Origin: Casp-actino8 sp964614655
GTDB lineage: Bacteria; Actinomycetota; Acidimicrobiia; Acidimicrobiales; Ilumatobacteraceae
Assembly: GCA_964614655.1 (NCBI GenBank)
Contig: CAZTPF010000010.1
Coordinates: forward strand, 1-64,000
DNA length: 64,000 bases
Direction: 5' to 3'
Of this stretch, positions 1 through 7,765 are shown one piece after another (positions within the stretch are counted from its first letter, which is position 1; every line of letters starts with the position of its first letter). The notes beneath the pieces were generated by a model, which ran no database searches, was not told the DNA's origin, and saw nothing but the letters and a program-made list of their open reading frames with translations. The position numbers were made by a program, and so were the translations under genes.

Positions 1-22
1 ACCCAGAACGCCAAGGGACGGG

Positions 23-2314
23 TTATTCGCCAGCTACTGGAGCTGAAGATTCGGCGAGGAGGGGTGATCCCGGATTGGCCAACTGACGCTCGCCGTTCTC
101 GATGGCTTCGAGCAAGTGGATCGCAATGTCGCCCACCCGAACCTGATCTTCCTCGACGCCAGCACCTTTCACGCCGTCGTCGAGCATGATGTAACAGAAC
201 GGGCAGGCAGTCGCCACACGCGACGCACCGGTCGACAGGGCCTCGCGAGCCCGCTCGTCGTTCACCTTGGTTCCGATGGATTCCTCCATCCACATGCGAG
301 CACCACCGGCACCGCAGCACATGCCCTTGGTGCCGTTGCGACTCATCTCGACGACCTCGACACCCTTGATCGACGCCACGACCTTGCGGGGTGCCATGTA
401 CACGTCGTTGTGTCGGCCCAGATAGCACGAGTCGTGATAAGTGATGCGCTCCTCGAGAGTTGCGTTGCTCACGTCGAGCTGGCCGCTGTCGATCAGCTGT
501 TCGAGCAACTGTGTGTGGTGGATGACTTCGTAGTTGCCACCCAACTGCGGGTACTCGTTGGCCAACGTGTTGAAGCAGTGCGGACACTGGGTGATGATCT
601 TCTTCACACCCATGCCGTCCAACGTCTCGATGTTGGGCATGGCGAGCATCTGGAACAGGTACTCGTTCCCCGAACGACGAGCCGAGTCGCCGGTGCACAT
701 CTCACTCGGTCCGAGGATTGCCACGTCGATTCCGGCCCGACGCAACAACTTGGCCATCGACTGCGTGACCTTCTTGTTCTTGTCGTCGAACGAACCAGCA
801 CATCCCACCCAGTAGAGGTACTCGTGCGAGAAAGTGTCGCCCGGATCGACGATGTCGACCTCGAGATCCTTGGCCCACTCGGCGCGATCACCTTGGTTCA
901 TGCCCCACGGGTTGCCCTGGTTTTCCATGGCGCGGTAGGCGTTACCCAACTCGGCCGGGAAGTTGCTCTCCATGAGCGACAGGTACCGGCGCATGTCGAG
1001 GATCTTGTCGAGGATCTCGATGTTCACCGGGCAGATCTCGTCGCACGCCTTGCACGACGTGCAACTCCAGACTTCTTCGGCCGTGATTCGCTCGAACAGC
1101 GAATTGGCAGTGATCGTGATCTCGGGATCGGTACCGAGCGGCGGGCTCACTCGTCCACCGGGCGCGTGCGACGCAGTGGCCGCCATCACTTCACCGGTCT
1201 TCAACACGATCTCCCGCGGGTCGAGCATCTTGCCGGTCGCATGGGCCGGACACACGCTCGTACAACGACCGCACATTGTGCAGGCATCAGTGTCGAGCAA
1301 CTGCTTCCACGTGAAGTCTTCGACCACCGACGCACCGAACGTCTCGAGTGACGTCTCGGTGAGGTTCGGCATGGCCTTCATCGCACCCTTGGGCCGCTCA
1401 CGATCCTTCAGGTACATGTTGAGCGGCGACGTGAAGATGTGTCGGAGCATCGTCATGGGAAGGATCACGAGGAAGGCGACGAATGTGAGGACGTGGGCGA
1501 CCCACCAGCCCTGATGCCACAACTCCAGGCTGCTCAACGACCAGCCGTCGACCAGCTGGGCGAGCGGGTAACCGATGAACGACCACTTCTCGTGGTCCAT
1601 GTTCAGACCGCTCGCCTGGTTCTCGGCGATCCGGAACATCTCGGCGCCGTACCCCGACACGCCGATGGCGAGCAGCACACCGAGGATGACGGCGTGCTCG
1701 GGCTTCGACTTGATGCGAATGCGATAGGGGCGCTGGACGTACCGGCGCACGATCGCCCACACGACTCCGCCGGTGAACATGAGACCGGCAAAGTCGCCGA
1801 CGAACACGTAGCCGCGATACACGTCACCATGGAGGAACTTCAGACTCTCGGGCATCTGGTGATCGACCTCGAGCACCGTGGTGACGCCGAGCAGGATCAG
1901 GAATCCGAAGTAGATGAGAGAGTGCATGAGACCAGCGGCCGAGTCGCGCAGCAGGGTCTGCATGTACACACCGGCCCGGAAGTCGCGCAGGCGATTCTTG
2001 GCGTTCTTGGTGGTCGTGCGACGGCGATCCGGCGCACCCCGCTCCCAGTTACGTACCCGGTCGGCGAAGCGGAAGGAACCCCACAGGATCAGCGCCGGAA
2101 TCACGGTGTAGAAGGCCACCTTCAGGGGGCCCGGGATCCCACCGAAGACCTCGCGGTGAATCGGCGAATCGCTCTTCCAGCCGGTCAGGAGGGGCAGGAT
2201 GCCCGACACGACGATGAACACCGCCATGAACGACCCGATGGCGATCGAGAGCTGATACGGCTTCAGTCGCCGCGGGCCCGTGGGCGCGGCCGGGGAGTCG
2301 GTGTGCGTAGCCAT
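23..2314 (-). CDS. etfD: Membrane-bound EtfD-type iron-sulfur oxidoreductase
   Basis: Likely ETF:menaquinone oxidoreductase of the EtfD (Rv0338c) family, passing electrons from fatty-acid beta-oxidation through electron transfer flavoprotein to the quinone pool at the membrane. The 763-aa product opens with about six hydrophobic helices (first near residues 22-47), a NarI-like membrane module. It then has two 4Fe-4S motifs, CTMCGRCTSVCP near 345 and CTSCKACDEICP near 417, and two cysteine-rich CCG segments (YWVGCAGSFDD and GMCCGAGGARMW, the latter near 667), as in heterodisulfide reductase subunit D. The order membrane-ferredoxin-CCG and the length fit the family. A TAGCGT box lies 15 to 10 nt before the ATG. 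The donor (ETF) is inferred from the family; no etfAB lies in the window. Confidence 0.88.
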   Translation of the reverse strand: MATHTDSPAAPTGPRRLKPYQLSIAIGSFMAVFIVVSGILPLLTGWKSDSPIHREVFGGIPGPLKVAFYTVIPALILWGSFRFADRVRNWERGAPDRRRTTTKNAKNRLRDFRAGVYMQTLLRDSAAGLMHSLIYFGFLILLGVTTVLEVDHQMPESLKFLHGDVYRGYVFVGDFAGLMFTGGVVWAIVRRYVQRPYRIRIKSKPEHAVILGVLLAIGVSGYGAEMFRIAENQASGLNMDHEKWSFIGYPLAQLVDGWSLSSLELWHQGWWVAHVLTFVAFLVILPMTMLRHIFTSPLNMYLKDRERPKGAMKAMPNLTETSLETFGASVVEDFTWKQLLDTDACTMCGRCTSVCPAHATGKMLDPREIVLKTGEVMAATASHAPGGRVSPPLGTDPEITITANSLFERITAEEVWSCTSCKACDEICPVNIEILDKILDMRRYLSLMESNFPAELGNAYRAMENQGNPWGMNQGDRAEWAKDLEVDIVDPGDTFSHEYLYWVGCAGSFDDKNKKVTQSMAKLLRRAGIDVAILGPSEMCTGDSARRSGNEYLFQMLAMPNIETLDGMGVKKIITQCPHCFNTLANEYPQLGGNYEVIHHTQLLEQLIDSGQLDVSNATLEERITYHDSCYLGRHNDVYMAPRKVVASIKGVEVVEMSRNGTKGMCCGAGGARMWMEESIGTKVNDERAREALSTGASRVATACPFCYIMLDDGVKGAGVEEDQVRVGDIAIHLLEAIENGERQLANPGSPLLAESSAPVAGE

Positions 2315-2377
2315 GCAGGGAGAACGCTACTCGGGCCTCGCAACGATGGGGAACCTCACCAGGAGGTAAGGATCGGA

Positions 2378-2803
2378 TCAGCCGTAGTACTGGCGGTCGA
2401 GCTCGCGAATTCGGCCGGCGAGAGTGCCGAGCAACTTGTGAGCAAGTGCCGGAATGGCATCGATCACGCCGAGGAACTGACGCTGGCTGATCACGAGCAT
2501 CGTGCAATCGGTGTCGGCGACGACGGTGGCGGTGCGGGGCCCATGATCGAGCAGGGACAACTCGCCGATGACGGCGCCCGGTCCGAGGGTGGCGACCTTC
2601 TTGCCGTTACGACGCACGGTGGCCGATCCCTTCAGGAGAACGAAGGCCTCGCGACCGGTCTGACCCTGATCGACGATGGTGGCGCCGGCCTCGACTGTGA
2701 CTTCGTCACCAGCCTTGGCGATCTTCTCGAGGTCTTTGTTGGAACAGGACGAGAACAACGACACCTTGCCGAGACCCGCCAAATACGCCTTTTTGCCTGC
2801 CAT
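2378..2803 (-). CDS. Single-domain cyclic nucleotide-binding (CAP-N) protein
   Basis: A 141-aa cytoplasmic protein that is essentially one cyclic-nucleotide-binding beta-roll. The PBC-like stretch GAVIGELSLLDHGPRTATV (about residues 78-96) has the conserved GE...L..GPRTA pattern that contacts the phosphate-sugar of cAMP or cGMP. There is no helix-turn-helix or effector domain, so it is not a CRP-type regulator by itself and may be a sensor subunit or orphan domain. I start at the ATG of MAGKKAYL rather than at the GTG three codons upstream, because a TATAGT box lies 13 to 8 nt before that ATG. It is transcribed toward etfD. The ligand cannot be told from sequence. Confidence 0.82.
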   Translation of the reverse strand: MAGKKAYLAGLGKVSLFSSCSNKDLEKIAKAGDEVTVEAGATIVDQGQTGREAFVLLKGSATVRRNGKKVATLGPGAVIGELSLLDHGPRTATVVADTDCTMLVISQRQFLGVIDAIPALAHKLLGTLAGRIRELDRQYYG

Positions 2804-2810
2804 GAGCGTC

Positions 2811-2816
2811 ACTATA
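2811..2816 (-). promoter_or_regulatory. -10 box TATAGT of the cyclic nucleotide-binding gene
   Basis: TATAGT read on the minus strand occupies positions -13 to -8 relative to the ATG at 2803, placing the expected transcript start at or within one base of the start codon. It fits the leaderless pattern seen at many unit heads in this window and decides the start codon. Confidence 0.6.
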
Positions 2817-2913
2817 CGGCGATCGTGAACATGTGCCGTTCACATACGAACGAGCCAGTCGTCACCGGGGCGAGCCCGGCGACACACGTTCCCCATACTC
2901 ACCAGCCGACGAG

Positions 2914-3666
2914 TCAGCCGCCGGCCTGACGGGCCACCGCAGCCGCCGCGGCTTCGATGGCGGCGGCGTCACCCAGGTAGCCGACCTCGGTCACCGAGAA
3001 GTCGTCGGCGAACCGATACCGCCGCGGCACACCGGTCGGGATGTTGATCTCGGGGATCTCGGACTCCGACACGTCCTCGAGATGCATGAGCAAGGCCCGC
3101 AGCGAATTGCCGTGTGCAGTGACCAATACGTCGAGCCCGGCGCGGAGCTGCGGAACGATCTGGTCGTACCAATACGGGAGAACCCGAGCCACCACGTCCT
3201 TCAAGCATTCGCTGGCCGGCAACGAGTCGGGCGCGAGCAGTCGGTATCGAGCGTCGTTGACCGGGTGCTCGGGACTGGTCGTGTCGACCGGCGGCGGTGG
3301 GACGTCGAAACTCCTCCGCCACAGGTTGGTCTGTTCCTGTCCGTGGCGTTCGGCGGTGGCCAACTTGTCGAGGCCCTGAAGCGCGCCGTAGTGCCGTTCG
3401 TTCAGACGCCACGAGCGCTGCAACGGCAACCACACCTGCCCCATCGCCTCCAGCGCCAGGTGGCACGTGACGACGGCCCGTTCGAGCACCGACGTGTGCG
3501 CCACGTCGAAGCGCAAACCCACTTCGGCCATGGTGCGACCGGCGGCGGCGGCTTCGACACGACCCTTGTCGGACAACGGGACGTCGTGCCAGCCGGTGAA
3601 CAGGTTCTGCTGATTCCAGGTGCTCTCACCGTGACGCAGGATGACGAGTGTTCCGACTCCGCCCAT
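2914..3666 (-). CDS. gpmA: 2,3-bisphosphoglycerate-dependent phosphoglycerate mutase
   Basis: Interconverts 3- and 2-phosphoglycerate in glycolysis and gluconeogenesis. The 250-aa length is normal for the cofactor-dependent enzyme. The catalytic histidine lies in LVILRHGESTWN at the N-terminus, followed by NLFTGWHDVPLSDKG, the family's substrate-binding stretch. RRSFDVPPPP and the second active-site histidine in VLVTAHGNSLRAL (about residue 186) are also present. Its ATG lies 9 nt after the asd stop codon, so it is probably the last gene of the lysC - methyltransferase - asd - gpmA unit. A glycolytic gene behind lysine-pathway genes is unusual but may simply reflect a shared promoter. Confidence 0.95.
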   Translation of the reverse strand: MGGVGTLVILRHGESTWNQQNLFTGWHDVPLSDKGRVEAAAAGRTMAEVGLRFDVAHTSVLERAVVTCHLALEAMGQVWLPLQRSWRLNERHYGALQGLDKLATAERHGQEQTNLWRRSFDVPPPPVDTTSPEHPVNDARYRLLAPDSLPASECLKDVVARVLPYWYDQIVPQLRAGLDVLVTAHGNSLRALLMHLEDVSESEIPEINIPTGVPRRYRFADDFSVTEVGYLGDAAAIEAAAAAVARQAGG

Positions 3667-3675
3667 GGGAACGTT

Positions 3676-4698
3676 CTACTTCACGAACAGTTCGGCGATC
3701 TGGACCGCGTTGAGCGCGGCGCCTTTGCGCAGGTTGTCGTTGCTGACGAACAGGACGAGTCCGCGCCCGCCGTCGACCGTCGAGTCCTGGCGGATACGAC
3801 CGACGAAACTCGGATCCTTGCCGGCGGCTTCGAGAGGTGTGGGGACGTCGAGCACGACCACACCAGGAGCGCTGGCCAACAACTCGGTCGCTCGTTCGAC
3901 CGAGATCGGACGGGCGAACTCGGCGTTGATGCTGAGCGAGTGCCCGGTGAAGACCGGCACCCGCACACATGTACCCGACACCTTGAGATCGGGAATGTCG
4001 AGGATCTTACGGCTCTCGTTGCGCAACTTCTGTTCTTCGTCGGTCTCGCAGGATCCGTCGTCGACGTACTTGCCCGCGTACGGCAGGACGTTGAACGCGA
4101 TGGGTTTGGTGAACTTGGCCGGCTCGGGAAAGGGAACGGAGTCGCCGTCGAAAGTGAGGTCGCGCGCCCGATCGACGGTGTCGCGCGACTGCTTGTCGAG
4201 TTCGTCGACACCGGCGAGCCCACCGCCCGACACCGCCTGGTAAGTGCTGACGATCATCTTCTGCAACGACGCCTCGTCGTGCAGCACCTTCAACACCGGC
4301 ATAGCGGCCATCGTGGTGCAATTGGGATTGGCGATGATGCCCTTCTTCGTGGCGTGAACCAGTTCGCCGTTCACCTCGCTCACGACGAGAGGTACGTCGG
4401 GGTCCATGCGCCACGCCGACGAATTGTCGATCACGGTCACCCCGGCGGCCGCGAACTTCGGCGCGAGCTCGCGTGACGAGGTGGCACCGGCCGAAAAGAG
4501 AGCGATGTCGAGACCGGACGGATCGGCGGTGGTCGCGTCTTCGACCACGATGGGCTGACCCTTCCACGGCAAGGTCGACCCGGCCGATCGGGCCGACGCG
4601 AAATATCTGATCTCGTCGACCGGAAAATTGCGCTCCTCCAGGAGCACGCGCATCACACTTCCGACCTGACCTGTCGCTCCGACCACACCGACTCGCAT
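3676..4698 (-). CDS. asd: Aspartate-semialdehyde dehydrogenase
   Basis: Reduces L-aspartyl-4-phosphate to aspartate semialdehyde with NADPH, the second step of lysine, threonine, methionine and diaminopimelate synthesis, directly after LysC encoded upstream. The 340-aa product begins MRVGVVGATGQVGSVM, the NADP-binding glycine motif. It holds the active-site cysteine in IIANPNCTTMA (about residue 130) and the SGGGLAGVDEL loop. The frame stays open upstream, but the ATG at 4698 is the family start, lies 23 nt past the methyltransferase stop, and has TAGCCT 14 to 9 nt upstream, suggesting a second, internal promoter in addition to read-through from lysC. Confidence 0.95.
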   Translation of the reverse strand: MRVGVVGATGQVGSVMRVLLEERNFPVDEIRYFASARSAGSTLPWKGQPIVVEDATTADPSGLDIALFSAGATSSRELAPKFAAAGVTVIDNSSAWRMDPDVPLVVSEVNGELVHATKKGIIANPNCTTMAAMPVLKVLHDEASLQKMIVSTYQAVSGGGLAGVDELDKQSRDTVDRARDLTFDGDSVPFPEPAKFTKPIAFNVLPYAGKYVDDGSCETDEEQKLRNESRKILDIPDLKVSGTCVRVPVFTGHSLSINAEFARPISVERATELLASAPGVVVLDVPTPLEAAGKDPSFVGRIRQDSTVDGGRGLVLFVSNDNLRKGAALNAVQIAELFVK

Positions 4699-4721
4699 GA
4701 GGCCAGAGGCTAACGGTCGCC

Positions 4722-5597
4722 TCAGTCGGGTCGACGGGCGATTAACCACCAGTGGCTGGGGTCGATTCCCTCGAAGGTGCGAATCGAGAAACCGCTGACC
4801 CCGCCCTTGGACGCCACGCGACGATGACCGGTGCGGAACCAGAGCTGCGGTGTCGACACCTTGATGCCGCTCGACACCAGATGACGCACGACGGCACGCG
4901 GCGAGAGTCGGTTGGCCTGCCACCCGAGACGGGTGGACCATCGCTGGCGGGACAGCCATGTTCCGGCCAGCGGAACTCTCCACAGCACGCGGGTGATCAC
5001 GCCGGCCGGAAAGAGAACCACGTCGCGTCCGATCCAGGTGCGGTAATTGAGGATCACCAGACCACCGGGCTTCACCACGCGGAACGCCTCCGAGGTGAGA
5101 TGAAGGGCGTCGTCGGAGTCGCAGTGCTGCAAGGTGATGTAGCTGAAGACCACGTCGGCCGACGAGGATTCGAGATCGAGAGAACGGCCGTCCGACACGT
5201 GCGAGACGCGTAGACGATCGGGAACTCCGAACGCGGCCACTGTCTCGCAACAACGTTCGAGGAACGACGCGTCGAGATCACAGGCAACAACCGATGCGAA
5301 ACGTCGCGTGAAGCTGGCGGTCATCCGGCCGATGCCCGAACCGATCTCGACCAACGACGCCTTCTCGTTGTCGGACGGGTCGAGTCCGAAGCATTGCAAG
5401 TAAGCGCCGACTTCTTGTTCGCCGGAATCGACGAACTGCTCGAGAGTCAGTTGATCGCCGGTGGCGTTGTTGAAGACCCAACCGGTGTCGCGAACCACGT
5501 TGTCGGGATCGTCGTGCCGCTCGGAAGCCCGCCCGGCGGCCTTCCACGGAACGTGTTGATGTCGGCGCTCGTCGGCCACTCGGTGGAGTCCCGTCAC
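4722..5597 (-). CDS. Class I SAM-dependent methyltransferase between lysC and asd
   Basis: A 291-aa methyltransferase of the Methyltransf_11/25 type. Motif I is VEIGSGIGRMTASF (about residues 85-98), followed by an acidic residue in VVACDLDASF and the post-I/III signature VVKPGGLVILNYRTW. The C-terminal part is a variable substrate domain ending HWWLIARRPD; its substrate cannot be named. The start is the GTG at 5597 whose last bases overlap the lysC stop (GTGA), so translation is coupled to aspartokinase. The longer upstream frame is only lysC read in another frame. Its position inside the lysC-asd unit suggests co-expression with diaminopimelate or lysine synthesis, but a functional link is inference. 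Confidence 0.85.
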   Translation of the reverse strand: MTGLHRVADERRHQHVPWKAAGRASERHDDPDNVVRDTGWVFNNATGDQLTLEQFVDSGEQEVGAYLQCFGLDPSDNEKASLVEIGSGIGRMTASFTRRFASVVACDLDASFLERCCETVAAFGVPDRLRVSHVSDGRSLDLESSSADVVFSYITLQHCDSDDALHLTSEAFRVVKPGGLVILNYRTWIGRDVVLFPAGVITRVLWRVPLAGTWLSRQRWSTRLGWQANRLSPRAVVRHLVSSGIKVSTPQLWFRTGHRRVASKGGVSGFSIRTFEGIDPSHWWLIARRPD

Positions 5598-6106
5598 TTC
5601 CGCTCGGGAAGCGGCGCGCTGTAGGCCTGACCGCTGTCGAGACCGAACGCCGTGTGGAGTGCACCGGCCGCGCGCTCGAGATCGGACGACGCCACGACGA
5701 CCGAGATCCGAATGGTGGACGTCGAGATCATCTCGATGTTGACACCTTCGTCGGCGAGGATGCGGAACATCTTGGCGGCGATACCCGGGCTCGTCTTCAT
5801 GCCGGCTCCCACGAGCGAGATCTTCGCGATCGCGTCGTCGTGCGAGATACCGGTGGCGCCGATCTGCTTCGCCACGTCGGCGACGATCGATTCGGCGACC
5901 TTCATGTCGGCCTTCGGAACGGTGAAGCTGATGTCGGTCGTTCCGTCGGACGACGTGTTCTGAACGATCATGTCGACGTTCACGTTCGACTGGGCGAGCG
6001 GTTCGAACAACGACGCCGAGATACCCGGGCGGTCGGGAACGCTGCGCACCGTGACCTTGGCCTCGCTGACGTCGGTGACGACACCGGAGATGACGGGATC
6101 TTCCAT
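5594..6106 (-). CDS. lysC: Aspartokinase beta subunit from an internal in-frame start
   Basis: Actinobacterial aspartokinases such as the one of Corynebacterium are alpha2-beta2 enzymes whose beta subunit is translated from an internal start and consists of the ACT regulatory domains. Here an in-frame ATG opens MEDPVISGVVTD, matching the family's beta-subunit start, and AGGAG lies six bases upstream on the minus strand, a better Shine-Dalgarno sequence than that of lysC itself. The product would be 170 aa and contain both ACT domains. The ribosome-binding site and start are visible; that the beta subunit is made is inferred from the family. Confidence 0.7.
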   Translation of the reverse strand: MEDPVISGVVTDVSEAKVTVRSVPDRPGISASLFEPLAQSNVNVDMIVQNTSSDGTTDISFTVPKADMKVAESIVADVAKQIGATGISHDDAIAKISLVGAGMKTSPGIAAKMFRILADEGVNIEMISTSTIRISVVVASSDLERAAGALHTAFGLDSGQAYSAPLPERK

Positions 6107-6844
6107 GGAAGGCTCCTGACTCGTGACCCAGGTTCCGGGCTCCCATGTGAAGCTCGAACGGACCTGGATCGGAACGTTGTGATTACGGGCGAACTCGACC
6201 GACCGCAGCGCGAGGACCTTGCTGCCGGCCCCGGCCATCTCGAGCATCTCGTCGAAGTTGATGTGAGTGAGCTTGCGAGCCTGCGGGACGATCCGCGGAT
6301 CGGCCGAGAAGACTCCGGTGACGTCGGTGTAGATCTCGCAGCTGTCGGCGTCGAGGGCGGCGGCCAAAGCGACCGCCGTGGTGTCGGAACCACCACGACC
6401 GAGAGTGGTGATCTCGCGATCGGTGCTGACACCCTGGAATCCGGCGACGACGCAGACCTTGCCCTGGGCGAGCGCTTCGCGGATGCGGTCACCCCGCACT
6501 TCGAGAATCTTGGCCTTGGTGTGCGTGGTGTCGGTGATGATGCCCACCTGGCTGCCGGTGAAACTGACGGCGTCGATCCCGAGATCGGCGAGAGCCATCG
6601 CCACGAGCGACATCGAGATCCGCTCTCCGGTGGTGAGCAACATGTCGAGTTCGCGGCCCGGGTGCACCGACGACACGTCGTTGGCCAACTTGATGAGATT
6701 GTCGGTCGACTTCCCCATGGCCGACACCACCACGACGACGTCGGCTCCGTGCTTCTTGGTGAACGCCACGTGTTCGGCCACGGCGCGGATGCGCTCGGGG
6801 TCGGCCACCGAGGTTCCACCGAACTTCTGCACGATGAGTGTCAC
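5594..6844 (-). CDS. lysC: Aspartokinase, alpha subunit
   Basis: Phosphorylates L-aspartate as the first committed step of the aspartate-family pathway. The 416-aa protein starts VTLIVQKFGGTSVADPERI with the KFGGTS kinase motif. It has the TTLGRGGSDTTAVALAAAL substrate loop near residue 150 and two C-terminal ACT domains from about residue 265 that would mediate feedback inhibition by lysine or threonine. The start is the GTG at 6844, with a TAGCCT box on the minus strand 15 to 10 nt upstream that shares a palindrome with the divergent cyclophilin promoter. A second in-frame start (6106) probably gives a separate beta subunit, as in other actinobacteria. Confidence 0.95.
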   Translation of the reverse strand: MTLIVQKFGGTSVADPERIRAVAEHVAFTKKHGADVVVVVSAMGKSTDNLIKLANDVSSVHPGRELDMLLTTGERISMSLVAMALADLGIDAVSFTGSQVGIITDTTHTKAKILEVRGDRIREALAQGKVCVVAGFQGVSTDREITTLGRGGSDTTAVALAAALDADSCEIYTDVTGVFSADPRIVPQARKLTHINFDEMLEMAGAGSKVLALRSVEFARNHNVPIQVRSSFTWEPGTWVTSQEPSMEDPVISGVVTDVSEAKVTVRSVPDRPGISASLFEPLAQSNVNVDMIVQNTSSDGTTDISFTVPKADMKVAESIVADVAKQIGATGISHDDAIAKISLVGAGMKTSPGIAAKMFRILADEGVNIEMISTSTIRISVVVASSDLERAAGALHTAFGLDSGQAYSAPLPERK

Positions 6845-6853
6845 GAAAATCGC

Positions 6854-6866
6854 AGGCTACTAGCCT
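6854..6866. promoter_or_regulatory. Symmetric bidirectional promoter between lysC and the cyclophilin gene
   Basis: AGGCTA-C-TAGCCT is a 13-bp inverted repeat with a single central base. Read on the plus strand it supplies TAGCCT (6861-6866) nine bases before the cyclophilin ATG at 6876. On the minus strand it supplies TAGCCT (6859-6854) nine bases before the lysC GTG at 6844. The two -10 boxes are therefore adjacent and back to back, with equal spacing to each gene. Confidence 0.65.
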
Positions 6867-6875
6867 CCCCTGCTC

Positions 6876-7742
6876 ATGGGTACCGCCAAAAGAGAACGCA
6901 AGAAGCAGAACCGCGAGATGGGCCGTCAGGCCGCCGCCGCCTCCGAGCGCCGACGGGCCACCATTCGCCGAACGTCCCGGATCGTCGGTGTCGTCGTGGT
7001 CATCGTGGCCCTCATCTTCTTGATCGCCATCCTCACCGACGACGACGGCGACAACACCTCCTCATCGCTGACCGACACCGAGAACTTCGGTGCCACCACC
7101 ACCCTCGTCGGCGGTGCCACGACCACGCTGCCGCAAGGTCCGACCACCACTTTGCCGAGCGGTCCGGTCGAATTCGTCTACGGCACCGGCGACTGCGCCC
7201 CGACCGACGGCAGCGCCGTCCAGACGCGCGAGTTCTCCGACGCCCCGCAGCTGTGCATCGATCCCTCCAAGACCTACACCGCGGTCGTCCAGACCAACGA
7301 AGGATCGTTCACCATCGAACTCGACCCGGCGCGAGCACCGGGAACGGTCAACAACTTCGTCAACCTGGCTCGCTTCAAGTACTTCGACGACACCGAGTGC
7401 CATCGTGCGATCCCCAACTTCGTCGTGCAGTGCGGTGATCCCACCGCGACCGGTACCGGCGGTCCGGGCTATTCGTTCGCCGACGAACTGCCCGAAGCCG
7501 GTGAGTACGAGATCGGGTCGATCGCCATGGCCAACTCGGGACCGAACACCAACGGAAGTCAGTTCTTCGTGATCACCGGTTCCGACGGCGCCGCCCTCCC
7601 GCCGAACTACACCCTCTTCGGCCAGGTCACCGACGGACTCGACGTCGTGGCGGTTCTCGACACTCTCGGCAACCCGAACGACAACGGTGTGCCGCCGCTC
7701 GGCGACATCCTCATCGAGTCGATCACCGTCACCGAGGCCTGA
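6876..7742 (+). CDS. Membrane-anchored cyclophilin-type peptidyl-prolyl isomerase
   Basis: A 288-aa PPIase expected to act outside the membrane on secreted proteins. The N-terminus is basic, then one transmembrane helix (about residues 36-54, VGVVVVIVALIFLIAILT) is followed by a low-complexity Ser/Thr/Gly linker rich in TTT. The cyclophilin domain spans about residues 130-288. Family motifs are AVVQTNEGSFTIELDP, the core CHRAIPNFVVQCGDPTATG, the GGPGYSFADE loop and SMAMANSGPNTNGSQFF-like IAMANSGPNTNGSQFFVIT. The catalytic Arg of the F-H-R motif is kept as CHRAI. A second, soluble cyclophilin lies at 40,391-40,948. The promoter is shared with lysC. Confidence 0.9.
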   Translation: MGTAKRERKKQNREMGRQAAAASERRRATIRRTSRIVGVVVVIVALIFLIAILTDDDGDNTSSSLTDTENFGATTTLVGGATTTLPQGPTTTLPSGPVEFVYGTGDCAPTDGSAVQTREFSDAPQLCIDPSKTYTAVVQTNEGSFTIELDPARAPGTVNNFVNLARFKYFDDTECHRAIPNFVVQCGDPTATGTGGPGYSFADELPEAGEYEIGSIAMANSGPNTNGSQFFVITGSDGAALPPNYTLFGQVTDGLDVVAVLDTLGNPNDNGVPPLGDILIESITVTEA

Positions 7743-7747
7743 TCGAA

Positions 7748-7763
7748 TCGGCCCCGCGGCCGA
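7748..7763. terminator. Hairpin between two convergent genes
   Basis: TCGGCC, a four-base loop CCGC, then GGCCGA form a perfect 6-bp GC-rich stem 5 nt past the cyclophilin stop and 2 nt before the stop of the convergent dehydrogenase gene. There is no U-tract, so it may act as a structural 3' end for both transcripts rather than a classic intrinsic terminator. Confidence 0.5.
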
Positions 7764-7765
7764 AC

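Noticed and set aside
116..1351. Long open frame on the plus strand opposite etfD, and many similar ones across the window (e.g. 17,440-18,771, 27,223-28,626)
   Set aside because: They are shadows of real genes: GC-rich codon use removes stops from other frames. They show no protein-family motifs and arginine/histidine-rich, low-complexity translations.
4700..5253. N-terminal extension of asd that keeps the frame open through the methyltransferase gene
   Set aside because: The family start is at 4698 and the extra sequence has no similarity to the enzyme; it is the methyltransferase read in another frame.
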